DNA of 64,000 nucleotides from assembly GCF_041928815.1 (NCBI RefSeq), contig NZ_JBHFEI010000003.1, positions 402,934-466,933 of the forward strand, given 5' to 3'. Shown here piece by piece: positions 55,571-63,840 of this stretch. Position 1 is the stretch's first letter, and every line of letters begins with the position of its first letter. Below the pieces are notes generated by a model. The model ran no database searches, had not been told where the DNA came from, and worked only from the letters and a program-made list of their open reading frames with translations. The translations under genes and the position numbers were made by a program. The DNA is from JBHFEI01 sp041928815. GTDB lineage: Bacteria; Pseudomonadota; Alphaproteobacteria; Rhizobiales; Rhizobiaceae.

Positions 55571-56857
55571 TCAGACCGGCGGCATCCGTGCGAAAGCGTC
55601 CCTATCCGTTCCGGCAGGCCGTTCCGGGGTGATGAGATGGCGCGACAGGCAGAAGACGGCAAGGGCGATCAGCGCCACGCCGCCATGCACCCAGTAGGCG
55701 AGCTCGTAGCCGCCGATGCCGGTCAGAAAACCCGCCACGACATTGCTCAGCGAGGCGCCGATCCCCTGCACCGTCATCACTGCGGCGAGCCCGACATTGA
55801 AGCGTCCGGTTCCCGAAAGGATGCGCTCCGCCGCGATCGGCGTCGCGATCCCGATCAGGCCGGCGCCGACGCCGTCGAGGATCTGCACCGGGTAGATCGC
55901 ATTGAAACCCGTAAAGGTCCCGGCGATCGCGCCGCGCAGCGGAAGGGCGGCGAGGGCGACGATGAAGACGAGGCCGAGCCCGAACCGGCGGATCAGCCAC
56001 GGGGCCGCGAGCGCCATGGCGATCATCGACACCTGCGCGACGCCGGTCGTGATCGCCGTCGTGCGGAAGGGTGTTCCGAGCTGGATCGAGAAATCCTGCG
56101 CGATCAGCCGGCTGATCGGCGCATTGCCGAAATGAAAAATCATCAGGGTGACGGCGAGGAGGACGAGCCCCTTTCGGCTGACGAGGACGGAGAATCCGGA
56201 CGGTCCGGGTGCGCCGTCGTCATGGGCGAGACCGCGCGCCGTCACATGATCGATCCGCGACGGATCGATCGCGGCCACGGCGAACAGCGTCGCCGCAGCG
56301 GTGACCAGCATCATCGCGATCACGCCCGCTTCGCCGAAATAGGTGGTGGCGATGTAGATGCCGGCGAGCGAGACGACATTGCCGGCATGGTTCCAGAACT
56401 CGTTCCGCGCCACCTGGTCGGAGAAGCGCTGCTCGCCGACGAGGCCCAGCGTCAGGCCCATAAGCGCCGGGCCGACCACGGCGCCGACGATCGCCGTGAC
56501 CGACTGGCCGCCGAACACAGAGGCGTTGTTCGGGCTTGCCAGCGTCCAGAGCGCCGCGAGCGTGACCAGGATCACCGGGAGGACGATGAGGGCGCGCTTG
56601 TGTTTGGAACTGTCGACCCAGGCGCCGAACAGGGGCGTGGCGATCATGCCGAGGATGCCGCCGAGCGTGGCGACGATGCCGAGCGTCATCGGCGACCAGC
56701 CCTTGGACGCGAGGAAGCCGTCGAGGAACGGCCCGAGACCGTCGCGCGCATCGGCGAGGAAAAAATTGAGGAAGGCAAGGGCGACGAGCGAGCGGTCGGT
56801 CAGGCGGGAGGAAACGGGGGCGGACGTCGACGGCATGCTCCGGGCTCCGGTTGACAT
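55571..56857 (-). CDS. MFS transporter
   Basis: 428 aa with about 12 hydrophobic segments in two halves. DRSLVALAFLNFFLADARDGLGPFLDGFLASKGWSPMTLGIVATLGGILGMIATPLFGAWVDSSKHKR contains TM1-3 with the usual charged loop. The C-terminal half has LDGVGAGLIGIATPIAAERILSGTGRFN. The short polar N-terminus has a second possible start at 56836. Substrate unknown; no regulator adjacent. Confidence 0.85.
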   Translation of the reverse strand: MSTGARSMPSTSAPVSSRLTDRSLVALAFLNFFLADARDGLGPFLDGFLASKGWSPMTLGIVATLGGILGMIATPLFGAWVDSSKHKRALIVLPVILVTLAALWTLASPNNASVFGGQSVTAIVGAVVGPALMGLTLGLVGEQRFSDQVARNEFWNHAGNVVSLAGIYIATTYFGEAGVIAMMLVTAAATLFAVAAIDPSRIDHVTARGLAHDDGAPGPSGFSVLVSRKGLVLLAVTLMIFHFGNAPISRLIAQDFSIQLGTPFRTTAITTGVAQVSMIAMALAAPWLIRRFGLGLVFIVALAALPLRGAIAGTFTGFNAIYPVQILDGVGAGLIGIATPIAAERILSGTGRFNVGLAAVMTVQGIGASLSNVVAGFLTGIGGYELAYWVHGGVALIALAVFCLSRHLITPERPAGTDRDAFARMPPV

Positions 56858-56946
56858 GTGTGGAGGAGCACCCGCGCGGCCGGGGATGCTGTGAGGGTCT
56901 GCTGGAGTGCGAAGAGAAAGGTGTTCGGCGGTGCCGAAGAGAAATC

Positions 56947-56984
56947 AGGCCGGTCCCGGGAGGGGGTGATCCCGGGACCGGCCT
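56947..56984 (-). terminator. terminator of the PhnA-like gene
   Basis: A perfect 15-bp inverted repeat (AGGCCGGTCCCGGGA with its complement, 8-nt loop) sits 8 bp after the stop of the minus-strand gene at 56993. On that strand it is followed by TGATTTCTC, a weak T tract. Confidence 0.7.
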
Positions 56985-56992
56985 CGGCAGCG

Positions 56993-57883
56993 TCAGGCGA
57001 TCGGCTTGGCCGCGGCGGCGCGGCTGCCCCAGACGCCGCCGAACCAGGCAGCAATGGCGCCGATGACCAGCGCGATGAAGGCGACGAAGGCGCCGGCAGA
57101 CACGGCGCTGGCGGTCATGTCCGCCGCGGCGACCGCCTGCTCCTTGGCGGCGGCGACCGCGTCCTTGTACTGCTGCTCATAGGCGGCAACCTGCTGGCGC
57201 GCCTGATCGACCGGAATGCTCTGCGCGCGGGCGATGGCGTCGGCGGCGCGGTTGCGCGCGGCCTCGGCTTCCGCCTCGTTGCCGGTCAGCGCTGCCCGCA
57301 CGGCCTGGACCGCAGTGTCGCGCAGGGCGGCGGGATCGTTTCCGCCGCTCGCCTGGCGCACGTTCTGCTCGATCGTCGCGAGCGGGTCCGTCGCCGCTGC
57401 CAGCGCCGGGGAGGCTGCGGTCGCCGTCGTCGCCACGGCGGACCCGGCCGATGAGATGACGCTTCCGAGCCCCGAAAAGGCGCCGCCGACGATCGCGCCG
57501 ATGGACGTCGTCAGGAGGTAGAAGACGACCAGCGTGGTGACCGCCCAGCTCGAAATCCCGTGCAGTCCGCCAACGGCGCGCGCAGGGCGGCCCGACAGCC
57601 GGCTGGCGACATAGCCGCCGATGAAGGACGCGACGAGGCCGCTGACGATGAACCAGGCGGCCGTGCTCAGGGAAAAGGTCGTCGCCGTCGGAGTGTCGCC
57701 GGACACCGGATCGATCACGGCCGCGCCGACGCCTGCACCGAGGAGGTTCAGCAGGAGCTGCGTGGTCAATGCGACGGCGACGCCGGCCAGAATGGCGCCC
57801 CACGAGACGCTGCTGACGCCGGCATATCGCGCCACCGCGACATCAGGGTTGAGGACCGGGGTGATGGTAGAGGAAACGGCCAT
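56993..57883 (-). CDS. PhnA-like membrane protein of unknown function
   Basis: 296 aa. Four hydrophobic segments: SWGAILAGVAVALTTQLLLNLLGAG, AAWFIVSGLVASFIGGYVASRL, SSWAVTTLVVFYLLTTSIGAIVGGAFSGLG and, at the end, AGAFVAFIALVIGAIAAWFGGVWG. Between TM3 and TM4 is an alanine-rich helical region (about 150-260), probably periplasmic or peripheral. Annotated as PhnA-like in relatives, with no proven role. A GGAAC-N16-CGTT promoter lies 43-67 bp upstream, so it is probably in the EcfG general-stress regulon. Confidence 0.78.
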   Translation of the reverse strand: MAVSSTITPVLNPDVAVARYAGVSSVSWGAILAGVAVALTTQLLLNLLGAGVGAAVIDPVSGDTPTATTFSLSTAAWFIVSGLVASFIGGYVASRLSGRPARAVGGLHGISSWAVTTLVVFYLLTTSIGAIVGGAFSGLGSVISSAGSAVATTATAASPALAAATDPLATIEQNVRQASGGNDPAALRDTAVQAVRAALTGNEAEAEAARNRAADAIARAQSIPVDQARQQVAAYEQQYKDAVAAAKEQAVAAADMTASAVSAGAFVAFIALVIGAIAAWFGGVWGSRAAAAKPIA

Positions 57884-57925
57884 GCAATCAATCTCCGAAA
57901 ACGCTTGAAACGCGTGCAACGCAGA

Positions 57926-57950
57926 AACGCGCGAGCGAATTTTCGGTTCC
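57926..57950 (-). promoter_or_regulatory. EcfG-type general-stress promoter
   Basis: On the minus strand GGAAC (57950-57946) and CGTT (57929-57926) are exactly 16 bp apart, an exact match to the alphaproteobacterial EcfG consensus, 43 bp upstream of the PhnA-like gene start. Confidence 0.75.
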
Positions 57951-58029
57951 GCTTAAATGATTTGAAACTAAAGAAAAATCTCCGTGCAATCGCCGTCCGG
58001 ATGCGACGGATCCGACATCGCCTGTCTTT

Positions 58030-58440
58030 TCAGGGATCCGCATAGCCTGTCGCCCGGATCTCGAGCCTCTTTCCGGAGGGATCCGTACGGAAGATCAGCG
58101 CGCCGGATGCGGTGGAGGCGGCGGGTACATAGTCGAGCGTGACCTCGGCGCTGTCGATGAGGCGGTCCGGCGCGCTGATCTCGCCGCGGATCCTGACGGC
58201 GGCGGCGGTGACGCTGGCGGTGTTGGTGACCGAAAAGCGCACCTGGTAGCCCCCGGACCGTGGGAGGGCGTCGAGGATGGCGATGTGCAGGTCTGGCGCC
58301 TCGTCGCTCTCTGTCAGCGCAGCATGGGCGATCCAGCCGAGCATCGCCAGAACCACGACGGCGCTGACAAGCCCGGTCAGCCATTCGATCCAGTGCGGAT
58401 CGTTGCTCTCGGCATGCGTCTTTCCGTTCGATCGCGTCAT
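58030..58440 (-). CDS. TIGR02588 family protein
   Basis: 136 aa. A cytoplasmic N-terminus (PHWIEWLTG) leads into one membrane helix (LVSAVVVLAMLGWIAHAAL, about 24-42), then a periplasmic beta-sandwich-like domain (LHIAILDALPRSGGYQVRFSVTNTASVTAAAVRIRGEI). I recognise it as TIGR02588, found next to TIGR02587 as here (108 bp downstream of it). Function unknown; the pair probably forms a membrane complex. Confidence 0.82.
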   Translation of the reverse strand: MTRSNGKTHAESNDPHWIEWLTGLVSAVVVLAMLGWIAHAALTESDEAPDLHIAILDALPRSGGYQVRFSVTNTASVTAAAVRIRGEISAPDRLIDSAEVTLDYVPAASTASGALIFRTDPSGKRLEIRATGYADP

Positions 58441-58548
58441 TTTGGACCCTCACGCATGGGCAGCCGAAACAGGGCGGTGCGTCACTTCGAAAACCGGAGG
58501 AAAGTCCATCATCCGCACCCTTTCATGTCAGAGGATCGGCCGGGCATG

Positions 58549-59424
58549 TCAGAGAATCAGGCGGGCGCTGGCCGCGCCGATCGCGCCGGGGAGGTTGAGG
58601 ATGGCGACCGACATCAGGACCTGGGTCGGCGCGACACCGCCCAGCCGCTCGAATGTCCACAGGCAATAGAGGCTGATCAGAGTCGCGATCACGTATCCGG
58701 GCAGGGTGAAGCGGATGAAGGCGTGCCAGCCCGGCGTGCCGTCGCCGATGCTGGGGCTGCCCTTGAACGACACGGCATAGACGAAGCCGTGCATGAGGAC
58801 GATCGAGAGCGCCATCATCGCGAGAGCATGCCAGAAGCTCATCTTGTAAGAGACCAGGATCATTTCCTCCGTCGGCGCCACGTTGAGGGCGAGAAAAAGC
58901 GCGCCGACGGCCATCATGAAGAGTTCCTCCCCGTAGCGCGTTTCGCGGACGCCGCCGTCCCCTTGACCGTCCCCTTGACCGTCGCTGTCATCGCCGCCAT
59001 CCCCCGCGTCGAGCTGGCTGCGCCCGAGCAGGGCGCCGATGCTGGCCGGCACCGACGACAGGGCAATCTTGCCGAGGGTGGCGTCGGGATGATCGCCCGG
59101 GACGAGGATCCCGGCGATCGCCAGCACGATCGCGCTCGACAGGATGCCGATGGCGTAGGCGATCGATGCGTCGCGGAGCGCTTCGCGCCAGCCGGCGGTC
59201 TTCTCGAAGCCGATCCTGTCGGAAAGCACGATCAGCAGCGGAATGGTGACCACTAGGAGGACCAGCAGGCGAAAGCGGTCCATGTAGAAGCCGAGCGCCC
59301 ACATCTCCATCGTCAGGAACATCGGCAGGGCGAAAAGCAGCGCGCCGCCGACCCCGCGCCCCAGTCCGGCGACGAAGCGCCGGTGGTCGAAGCCGTCCCG
59401 TGCCCGGCCCGTCGTTCCGCCCAT
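58549..59424 (-). CDS. TIGR02587 family membrane protein
   Basis: 291 aa polytopic inner-membrane protein, about eight hydrophobic segments (GVGGALLFALPMFLTMEMWALGF; LLVLLVVTIPLLIVLS; IAYAIGILSSAIVLAIAGILV; ELFMMAVGALFLALNVAPTEEMILV and others). A Gly/Asp/Gln-rich hydrophilic loop (GDGGDDSDGQGDGQGDGG) interrupts it at about residues 150-167. The ATG at 59424 starts the family region; the upstream open frame runs into the divergent gene's promoter. Function unknown. Confidence 0.82.
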   Translation of the reverse strand: MGGTTGRARDGFDHRRFVAGLGRGVGGALLFALPMFLTMEMWALGFYMDRFRLLVLLVVTIPLLIVLSDRIGFEKTAGWREALRDASIAYAIGILSSAIVLAIAGILVPGDHPDATLGKIALSSVPASIGALLGRSQLDAGDGGDDSDGQGDGQGDGGVRETRYGEELFMMAVGALFLALNVAPTEEMILVSYKMSFWHALAMMALSIVLMHGFVYAVSFKGSPSIGDGTPGWHAFIRFTLPGYVIATLISLYCLWTFERLGGVAPTQVLMSVAILNLPGAIGAASARLIL

Positions 59425-59500
59425 CCGTCCGTCACCCCTCCCGGCTGAAATCGCGACCCCGATCCCCTGCACATTTAGCGCGCGCGGCGGCGTGAACAGG

Positions 59501-59525
59501 GGAACATTCTGCCGCGCCACGGGTT
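59501..59525 (+). promoter_or_regulatory. EcfG-like promoter before the ClsB-like gene
   Basis: GGAAC at 59501-59505 is followed after 17 bp by GTT at 59523-59525, fitting the GGAAC-N16/17-GTT pattern, 43 bp upstream of the phospholipase D-family gene. Confidence 0.55.
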
Positions 59526-59567
59526 TTTTCGACGCTGCGGCGGACGCGCCGCGCGCGTCGGGGAAAA

Positions 59568-61061
59568 ATGGGGGTCGTCGTGCAGGACAGTCAGTCGAAG
59601 CCGGTCGAAGGCGCACCCGTCGTCGCGATCGGCCGCAATGCGTGGATGGCGGCGGACGCAGACCGGATGGCGGTGCTCGTCGACGGTCAGGCCTATTTCC
59701 GGGCGCTCGCCGACGTTCTGTCCCGCAGCCAGCGCTCGATCTGGATCGTCGGCTGGGATTTCAATCCCGACATCCGCCTGACACCGGACATCGAGGGTGC
59801 GCCGACGCTCGGCGCGTTCCTGCGCAACCTCGTCGACCGGACCCCCGACCTGGAGATCCGTATCCTCGTCTGGGCGATGGGGCCAATCTATTCGGGAAAA
59901 TCGCTGAAGCTGTTCCGCAAGAAGGGATGGGTCGACCATCCGAGGATCCATCTCCATTTCGATCTCAACCATCCGCTGCGCGGGTCCCATCACCAGAAGC
60001 TGGTGGCGATCGACGAGACGGTCGCCTTTCTCGGCGGCATCGACCTGACCGCGCGCCGGTGGGACGACAACCGCCACCTCGCCGTCAACCCGCTGCGCGT
60101 CTCGCCGGACGGCAAGCCCTACGAGCCGGTGCACGACATGCAGGTCGCGGTCGGCGGTGCGGCCGCCCGGATGATCGCCGATCTGGCGCGGCGCCGCTGG
60201 AAGCGCGCGACCGGCCGTGTCGTCGATCCCCGCCCCGGATCCGGCCCGCTTTGGCCGGAGGGCGTCACCGCCGACATCGCCGGTGCGCGTGTGGCGCTGG
60301 CACGCACCGAGCCCTGGACCTTCGGCCGGCGCGCGAAACAGGAATCGCTGAAGCTGACGGTTGACATGATCCGCGCCGCCCGGCGCCATATCTATATCGA
60401 GGCCCAGTATTTCGCCGCTTTCGGTCTTGCCGAGCTCATCCGGGCGCGGCTCGCCGAACCCGACGGCCCCGAGATCGTGGTGGTCGTCACCCGCATCTCG
60501 CACGGTTTCCTGGAAAAGGTGATGCTCGGGGAAAACCGCGACCGGCTGATCCGTTATCTCAAGCGGCATGATCCGCATGACCGTCTCTGGGTGATGTATG
60601 CCGTCGTTCCTGACCCTACCGCGCCTGCCGGCACGCAGGACGTGCTGGTCCATTCCAAGCTCCTGATGGTCGACGACCGGCTGCTGCGCATCGGCTCCTC
60701 CAACCTCAACAATCGCTCGGAAGGGCTGGATACGGAGGCCGATCTCGCCGTCGAGGCCGCGACACTGCACGACCGGCAGGCAATTGCCGCCCTCCGTCAT
60801 CGCCTGATCGCCGAACATCTCGATGCCACGCCTGACGCGGTCGCGAAGATCATGGAAGAGACGGGCTCGCTGATGGAAACGATCCGTCGGCTGAACTTCA
60901 AGCCGCGTGGGCTGCGTCATTTCGCCATCGACGTCGAAAAGGGCGCGGTCGAGCCGGTGCCGGGGACCGCGATCGTCGATCCCCGCGAACCCCTGGCGCC
61001 TTTCCTGCGCCTACGCCGCGGCGCCGGCTCCGTGGGCGCGTGGCTCGCCGCGCTTCTCTGA
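59568..61061 (+). CDS. phospholipase D-family protein (ClsB-like)
   Basis: 497 aa with two HKD motifs: SHHQKLVAIDETVAFLGGIDL (first) and VHSKLLMVDDRLLRIGSSNLNNRS (second), so both halves of the active site are present. RSIWIVGWDFNPDIRL and IYIEAQYFAAFG match bacterial cardiolipin-synthase-like proteins such as ClsB. It probably moves phosphatidyl groups between lipids at the inner membrane. Neighbours related to YbhN and YbhP complete the E. coli clsB-ybhN-ybhP set, though on mixed strands here. Its last 51 bp overlap the convergent YbhN-like gene. Confidence 0.88.
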   Translation: MGVVVQDSQSKPVEGAPVVAIGRNAWMAADADRMAVLVDGQAYFRALADVLSRSQRSIWIVGWDFNPDIRLTPDIEGAPTLGAFLRNLVDRTPDLEIRILVWAMGPIYSGKSLKLFRKKGWVDHPRIHLHFDLNHPLRGSHHQKLVAIDETVAFLGGIDLTARRWDDNRHLAVNPLRVSPDGKPYEPVHDMQVAVGGAAARMIADLARRRWKRATGRVVDPRPGSGPLWPEGVTADIAGARVALARTEPWTFGRRAKQESLKLTVDMIRAARRHIYIEAQYFAAFGLAELIRARLAEPDGPEIVVVVTRISHGFLEKVMLGENRDRLIRYLKRHDPHDRLWVMYAVVPDPTAPAGTQDVLVHSKLLMVDDRLLRIGSSNLNNRSEGLDTEADLAVEAATLHDRQAIAALRHRLIAEHLDATPDAVAKIMEETGSLMETIRRLNFKPRGLRHFAIDVEKGAVEPVPGTAIVDPREPLAPFLRLRRGAGSVGAWLAALL

Positions 61062-61979
61062 CGTCGCGTCTTTGCGCGGCGTGATCAGCCATTCGCTGAG
61101 AAGAAGGGTCGGAAGCCCGATGAACAGCGGGATGAAGTAGTAGACCACCCGGAAGGCGATGACGGCGGCGACCGACGAAGCGCCCGGAAGGATGTGCGTC
61201 ACGGTCGCCTCTAGCACGCCGATACCGCCCGGAACGTGGCTGACAATGGCGGCGACGTTGGCGATGATCGAGACGGCCACCACTTTCAGATAGCCGGCCT
61301 CCGCCAGCGCCGAGAGCATCTGGTGCAGGCTCGCGGCCACGAAGGCGAAGTTGAGGGTGCCGATCAGCACCTGGCCGACCGCGAGCTTGGCGGAGGGCAG
61401 GGCGAAGCTCCATGTCCGGAAGCGCAGCGGCGTCCGCAACGTCGCCGCCAGCGCCACATAGGCGACGGGAACGAGGGCGCAAACGAGCGCGAGCATCCGG
61501 ATCCCGCCCGGGCCGATCGGGATCATCCGCGTGGCGTCGTCGGGCCGGAGCATGAGGCCGATCGCGCCCATGGTCGACAGGCCGAGGGCGACGGTGACGC
61601 CGCAGAACAGGATCACCTTGGCGACGTCCTCGGTCGTCAGCCCCCAGCGGCTGTAGAAACGGTAGCGTACCGCGCCGCTGCTCAGCGCCGCCACGCCGAC
61701 ATTATGGCCGATCGAAAGGCTGACGAAGGAGGCGAGCGCGGTCTTGTGAAAGGCGAGGGGCTTGCCGGCATAGCGCACCGCGAGCGCATCGAAGCCACCG
61801 AGGCAGAGATAGGAGCAGGCCGCGAACGCAAGCCCGAGTGCGAGATGGCCGGCGGAAATGGAACCGAGCGCGGCTAGGACCTCGCCTGCTGAATATTCCT
61901 TGAGAGTATCGTAAAGGAGATACACCGCCACGCAGATCGCGACTATGACGACGAGGCGGAGAGCGAGGCGAAGGGCCAT
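61011..61979 (-). CDS. UPF0104/YbhN-like membrane protein (lysylphosphatidylglycerol synthase TM-type)
   Basis: 322 aa with about eight membrane helices, starting MALRLALRLVVIVAICVAVYLLYDTL. ISAGHLALGLAFAACSYLCLGGFDALAVRYAG and FVSLSIGHNVGVAALSSGAVRYRFYSRWGLTTEDVAKV are the conserved family segments; IVSHVPGGIGVLEATVTHIL and ALIVSE-like helices follow. It corresponds to the flippase-like part of MprF without the synthase domain, as in E. coli YbhN. The start at 61979 is preferred over 62021. The 3' end overlaps the ClsB-like gene by 51 bp on the opposite strand. Confidence 0.85.
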   Translation of the reverse strand: MALRLALRLVVIVAICVAVYLLYDTLKEYSAGEVLAALGSISAGHLALGLAFAACSYLCLGGFDALAVRYAGKPLAFHKTALASFVSLSIGHNVGVAALSSGAVRYRFYSRWGLTTEDVAKVILFCGVTVALGLSTMGAIGLMLRPDDATRMIPIGPGGIRMLALVCALVPVAYVALAATLRTPLRFRTWSFALPSAKLAVGQVLIGTLNFAFVAASLHQMLSALAEAGYLKVVAVSIIANVAAIVSHVPGGIGVLEATVTHILPGASSVAAVIAFRVVYYFIPLFIGLPTLLLSEWLITPRKDATSEKRGEPRAHGAGAAA

Positions 61980-62049
61980 GCGGCAACGGTTCCCGGGTGT
62001 GGATCGGATCAGGCTGGACACAGGCCGTCAAACAAGGCGGGCCCTCCGT

Positions 62050-62074
62050 GGAACGAACGGCGCGGCCGGGTGTT
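62050..62074 (+). promoter_or_regulatory. possible EcfG-like promoter before the YbhP-like gene
   Basis: GGAAC (62050-62054) and GTT (62072-62074) are 17 bp apart. Transcription would begin only a few bases before the ATG at 62085, so this is less certain than the other two sites. Confidence 0.35.
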
Positions 62075-62084
62075 CCCCCCGGCC

Positions 62085-62846
62085 ATGACGATTCCCGACT
62101 TTCCCCCGCACAGCCGACATTTCACGCTGCTCACCTACAATGTGCACAGCTGCCGCGGCACCGATCGCCACCACGATCCGAAGCGGATCGCCGACGTGAT
62201 CGCATCCCTTTCTCCGGACATCATCGCGCTGCAGGAACTGGATGTCGGCCGCAAGCGCACCGGGGGCGTCGACCAAGCGGAAACCATCGCCGCGCATCTC
62301 CAGATGCGCTCGCACTTCCATCCTGCGCTCAGCGTCAGCGAGGAGCATTACGGCGACGCCATCCTGACCGCGTGGCCGGCGCGCCGCGTCAAGGCCGGCC
62401 CGCTGCCGTCGATCGGGGAGCCACGCGGCGCGCTCTGGGTCACGGTGACGATCGGCGGAGAGGAAATTCATGTGGTGAACACCCATCTCGGCCTGCGGCG
62501 GCGCGAGCGCATCCGTCAGGCGGAAGCGCTACTCGGTCCCGACTGGCTCGGCAGCGCCGACCTCGTCGGCAAGCCGCTGGTGTTTGCCGGGGACCTCAAC
62601 GCCGTGCCGTCGTCCTCGGTCTTTGCCCGGTTCTCGAAGCGCTATCCGCCGCCCTCGAAGGTGGCGCAAAGGCTTGCGCCGACATTCCCGAGCCTCTGGC
62701 CCCTCCTGAGGCTCGACCATGTGTTCGGCAACGACCGTCTCGAGCTTCTCGATCTTCGGGTGGTGAAGACACCTCTGGCGAAAAAGGCCTCCGATCATCT
62801 GCCGCTCCTCGCCACCCTCAGGTTTCGCGGCGAGGCGTCTGCCTGA
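62085..62846 (+). CDS. endonuclease/exonuclease/phosphatase family protein (YbhP-like)
   Basis: 253 aa DNase I-like fold. FTLLTYNVHSCRGTDRHHDPKRIADVIASLSPDIIALQELDVGRKRTGG supplies the Asn and the metal Glu; IHVVNTHLGLRRRER the active His; LVFAGDLNAVPSS the DxN motif; RLDHVFGNDR and KKASDHLPLLA the last catalytic Asp/His. In the clsB-ybhN-ybhP group such a protein is thought to act on phospholipid head groups or phosphates. GTG at 62070 is an alternative start. Distinct from the similar-fold protein at 47503. Confidence 0.87.
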   Translation: MTIPDFPPHSRHFTLLTYNVHSCRGTDRHHDPKRIADVIASLSPDIIALQELDVGRKRTGGVDQAETIAAHLQMRSHFHPALSVSEEHYGDAILTAWPARRVKAGPLPSIGEPRGALWVTVTIGGEEIHVVNTHLGLRRRERIRQAEALLGPDWLGSADLVGKPLVFAGDLNAVPSSSVFARFSKRYPPPSKVAQRLAPTFPSLWPLLRLDHVFGNDRLELLDLRVVKTPLAKKASDHLPLLATLRFRGEASA

Positions 62847-62947
62847 ACAAGGCTAATCCCGGAATCGGAGGTTGCGAGGCGACCGGGATTGCGGGCGCGG
62901 CCGCAGATGCTATACCAGGGCTGTGATCACTAATCGCAGACCTGTTC

Positions 62948-63613
62948 ATGGCCGAGAGCAAACTCAACAAGCTGACCCGCAATCCCCTGCACGAGCAGAC
63001 CTACAGCGAACTGCGCGCGGCGATCATGTCGGCCCGCTTCGCGCCGGGCGAGAGGCTGACCGTGCGCGGCGTCGCCGACATGCTCGGCATCAGCCCGATG
63101 CCGGTCAGGGCGGCCTTCATGCGCCTCGTCGCCGAAAAGGCCGTGGTGCAGGATGCCAACGGCTCGGTCTATATCCCGAAGATGACGCGGCAGCACTACA
63201 AGGAACTGATCGAACTCAGGGCGCTGCTGGAGGGCAGGGCGGCCGAGATGGCGGCGCCGCTGATCACCGCGACCGAACTCTCGGCACTCGAGGTGGTGGC
63301 CCGCGACCTGACGGCGGCCTCAAAGGCGGCGGATGCCGAGCGGTATATCGACCTCAACCAGCGCTTCAAGTTCGGCATCGTCGCCGCGGCGCGCTCGGCC
63401 GCGCTGGAGGATCTCGTCTCGCGGCTGTGGCTGCAGGTCGGTCCCTTCATGCGCTATTATGCGAGCGAGGTCAGCGCCCAGCATGCGCTCGACCGGCACG
63501 ACGACGCCGTCGAGGCCTTGAAGCGCCGCGACGGGCCGGCGGCGCGCATCGCCATCGAGAGCGACATTCTCGACGGCGCCAATTTCCTCTTCGCCACCGA
63601 CGTGATCGACTGA
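62948..63613 (+). CDS. GntR-family transcriptional regulator (FCD type)
   Basis: 221 aa. LHEQTYSELRAAIMSARFAPGERLTVRGVADMLGISPMPVRAAFMRLVAEKAVV is the GntR winged helix; the C-terminal helical FCD domain (ELIELRALLEGRAAEMAAPL; FMRYYASEVSAQHALDRHDDAVEALKRRD) would bind a carboxylate ligand via a metal held by His/Asp residues. The palindrome GTGATCAC at 62923-62930 upstream might be its own operator. No metabolic gene is attached within the window. Confidence 0.9.
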   Translation: MAESKLNKLTRNPLHEQTYSELRAAIMSARFAPGERLTVRGVADMLGISPMPVRAAFMRLVAEKAVVQDANGSVYIPKMTRQHYKELIELRALLEGRAAEMAAPLITATELSALEVVARDLTAASKAADAERYIDLNQRFKFGIVAAARSAALEDLVSRLWLQVGPFMRYYASEVSAQHALDRHDDAVEALKRRDGPAARIAIESDILDGANFLFATDVID

Positions 63614-63625
63614 GCCGTCGGGGCA

Positions 63626-63645
63626 GATCCCGCCGAGGCGGGATC
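63626..63645. terminator. hairpin between GntR gene and small ORF
   Basis: GATCCCGCC and GGCGGGATC form a perfect 9-bp inverted repeat with a 2-nt spacer, between the convergent stops at 63613 and 63649. It may terminate both genes; it also overlaps the left 31-nt repeat arm. Confidence 0.55.
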
Positions 63646-63662
63646 GCTTCAGCGTTGGACGA
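63632..63662. repeat. left arm of a 31-nt imperfect inverted repeat
   Basis: Matches the reverse complement of 63800-63830 at 26 of 31 positions by eye, sharing GCGGGATCGCTT. The two arms enclose about 137 bp that hold most of the small ORF at 63649. Confidence 0.6.
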
Positions 63663-63774
63663 TGCGGTCGGAACAGAAGGCAAGGGCTTTTCGGCTGGCT
63701 TCGTCGTCGGACATGCCCTTGCTGTTATGGCGCATCGTCCGGAGGTCCAGTCCGATCGCGATTTGACGGGACAT
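63649..63774 (-). CDS. 41-residue hypothetical protein inside an inverted-repeat unit
   Basis: Short frame starting MSRQIAIGLDLRTMRHNSKG and ending ALAFCSDRIVQR, preceded by GGATGGAGC as a ribosome-binding region. A further ATG 21 codons upstream (63837) is open but would read through the right repeat arm. No family recognised. Residue composition is protein-like (mixed charge, a C-terminal amphipathic helix). It could be a real small gene or cargo of a mobile repeat unit. Confidence 0.45.
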   Translation of the reverse strand: MSRQIAIGLDLRTMRHNSKGMSDDEASRKALAFCSDRIVQR

Positions 63775-63799
63775 GCTCCATCCTTTTGTTTTTGCCGCC

Positions 63800-63830
63800 T
63801 TGTCCCACGCCAAAGCGATCCCGCTTCGGC
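63800..63830. repeat. right arm of a 31-nt imperfect inverted repeat
   Basis: Reverse complement resembles 63632-63662 (26 of 31). It ends 10 bp before the stop codon of the IS5-family transposase, so it might also be related to the IS end. Confidence 0.6.
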
Positions 63831-63840
63831 TGGACAAGCT

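Noticed and set aside
61980..61995. GGAAC directly upstream of the YbhN-like gene on the minus strand
   Set aside because: Only about 10 bp before the ATG, with no room for a -10 element.
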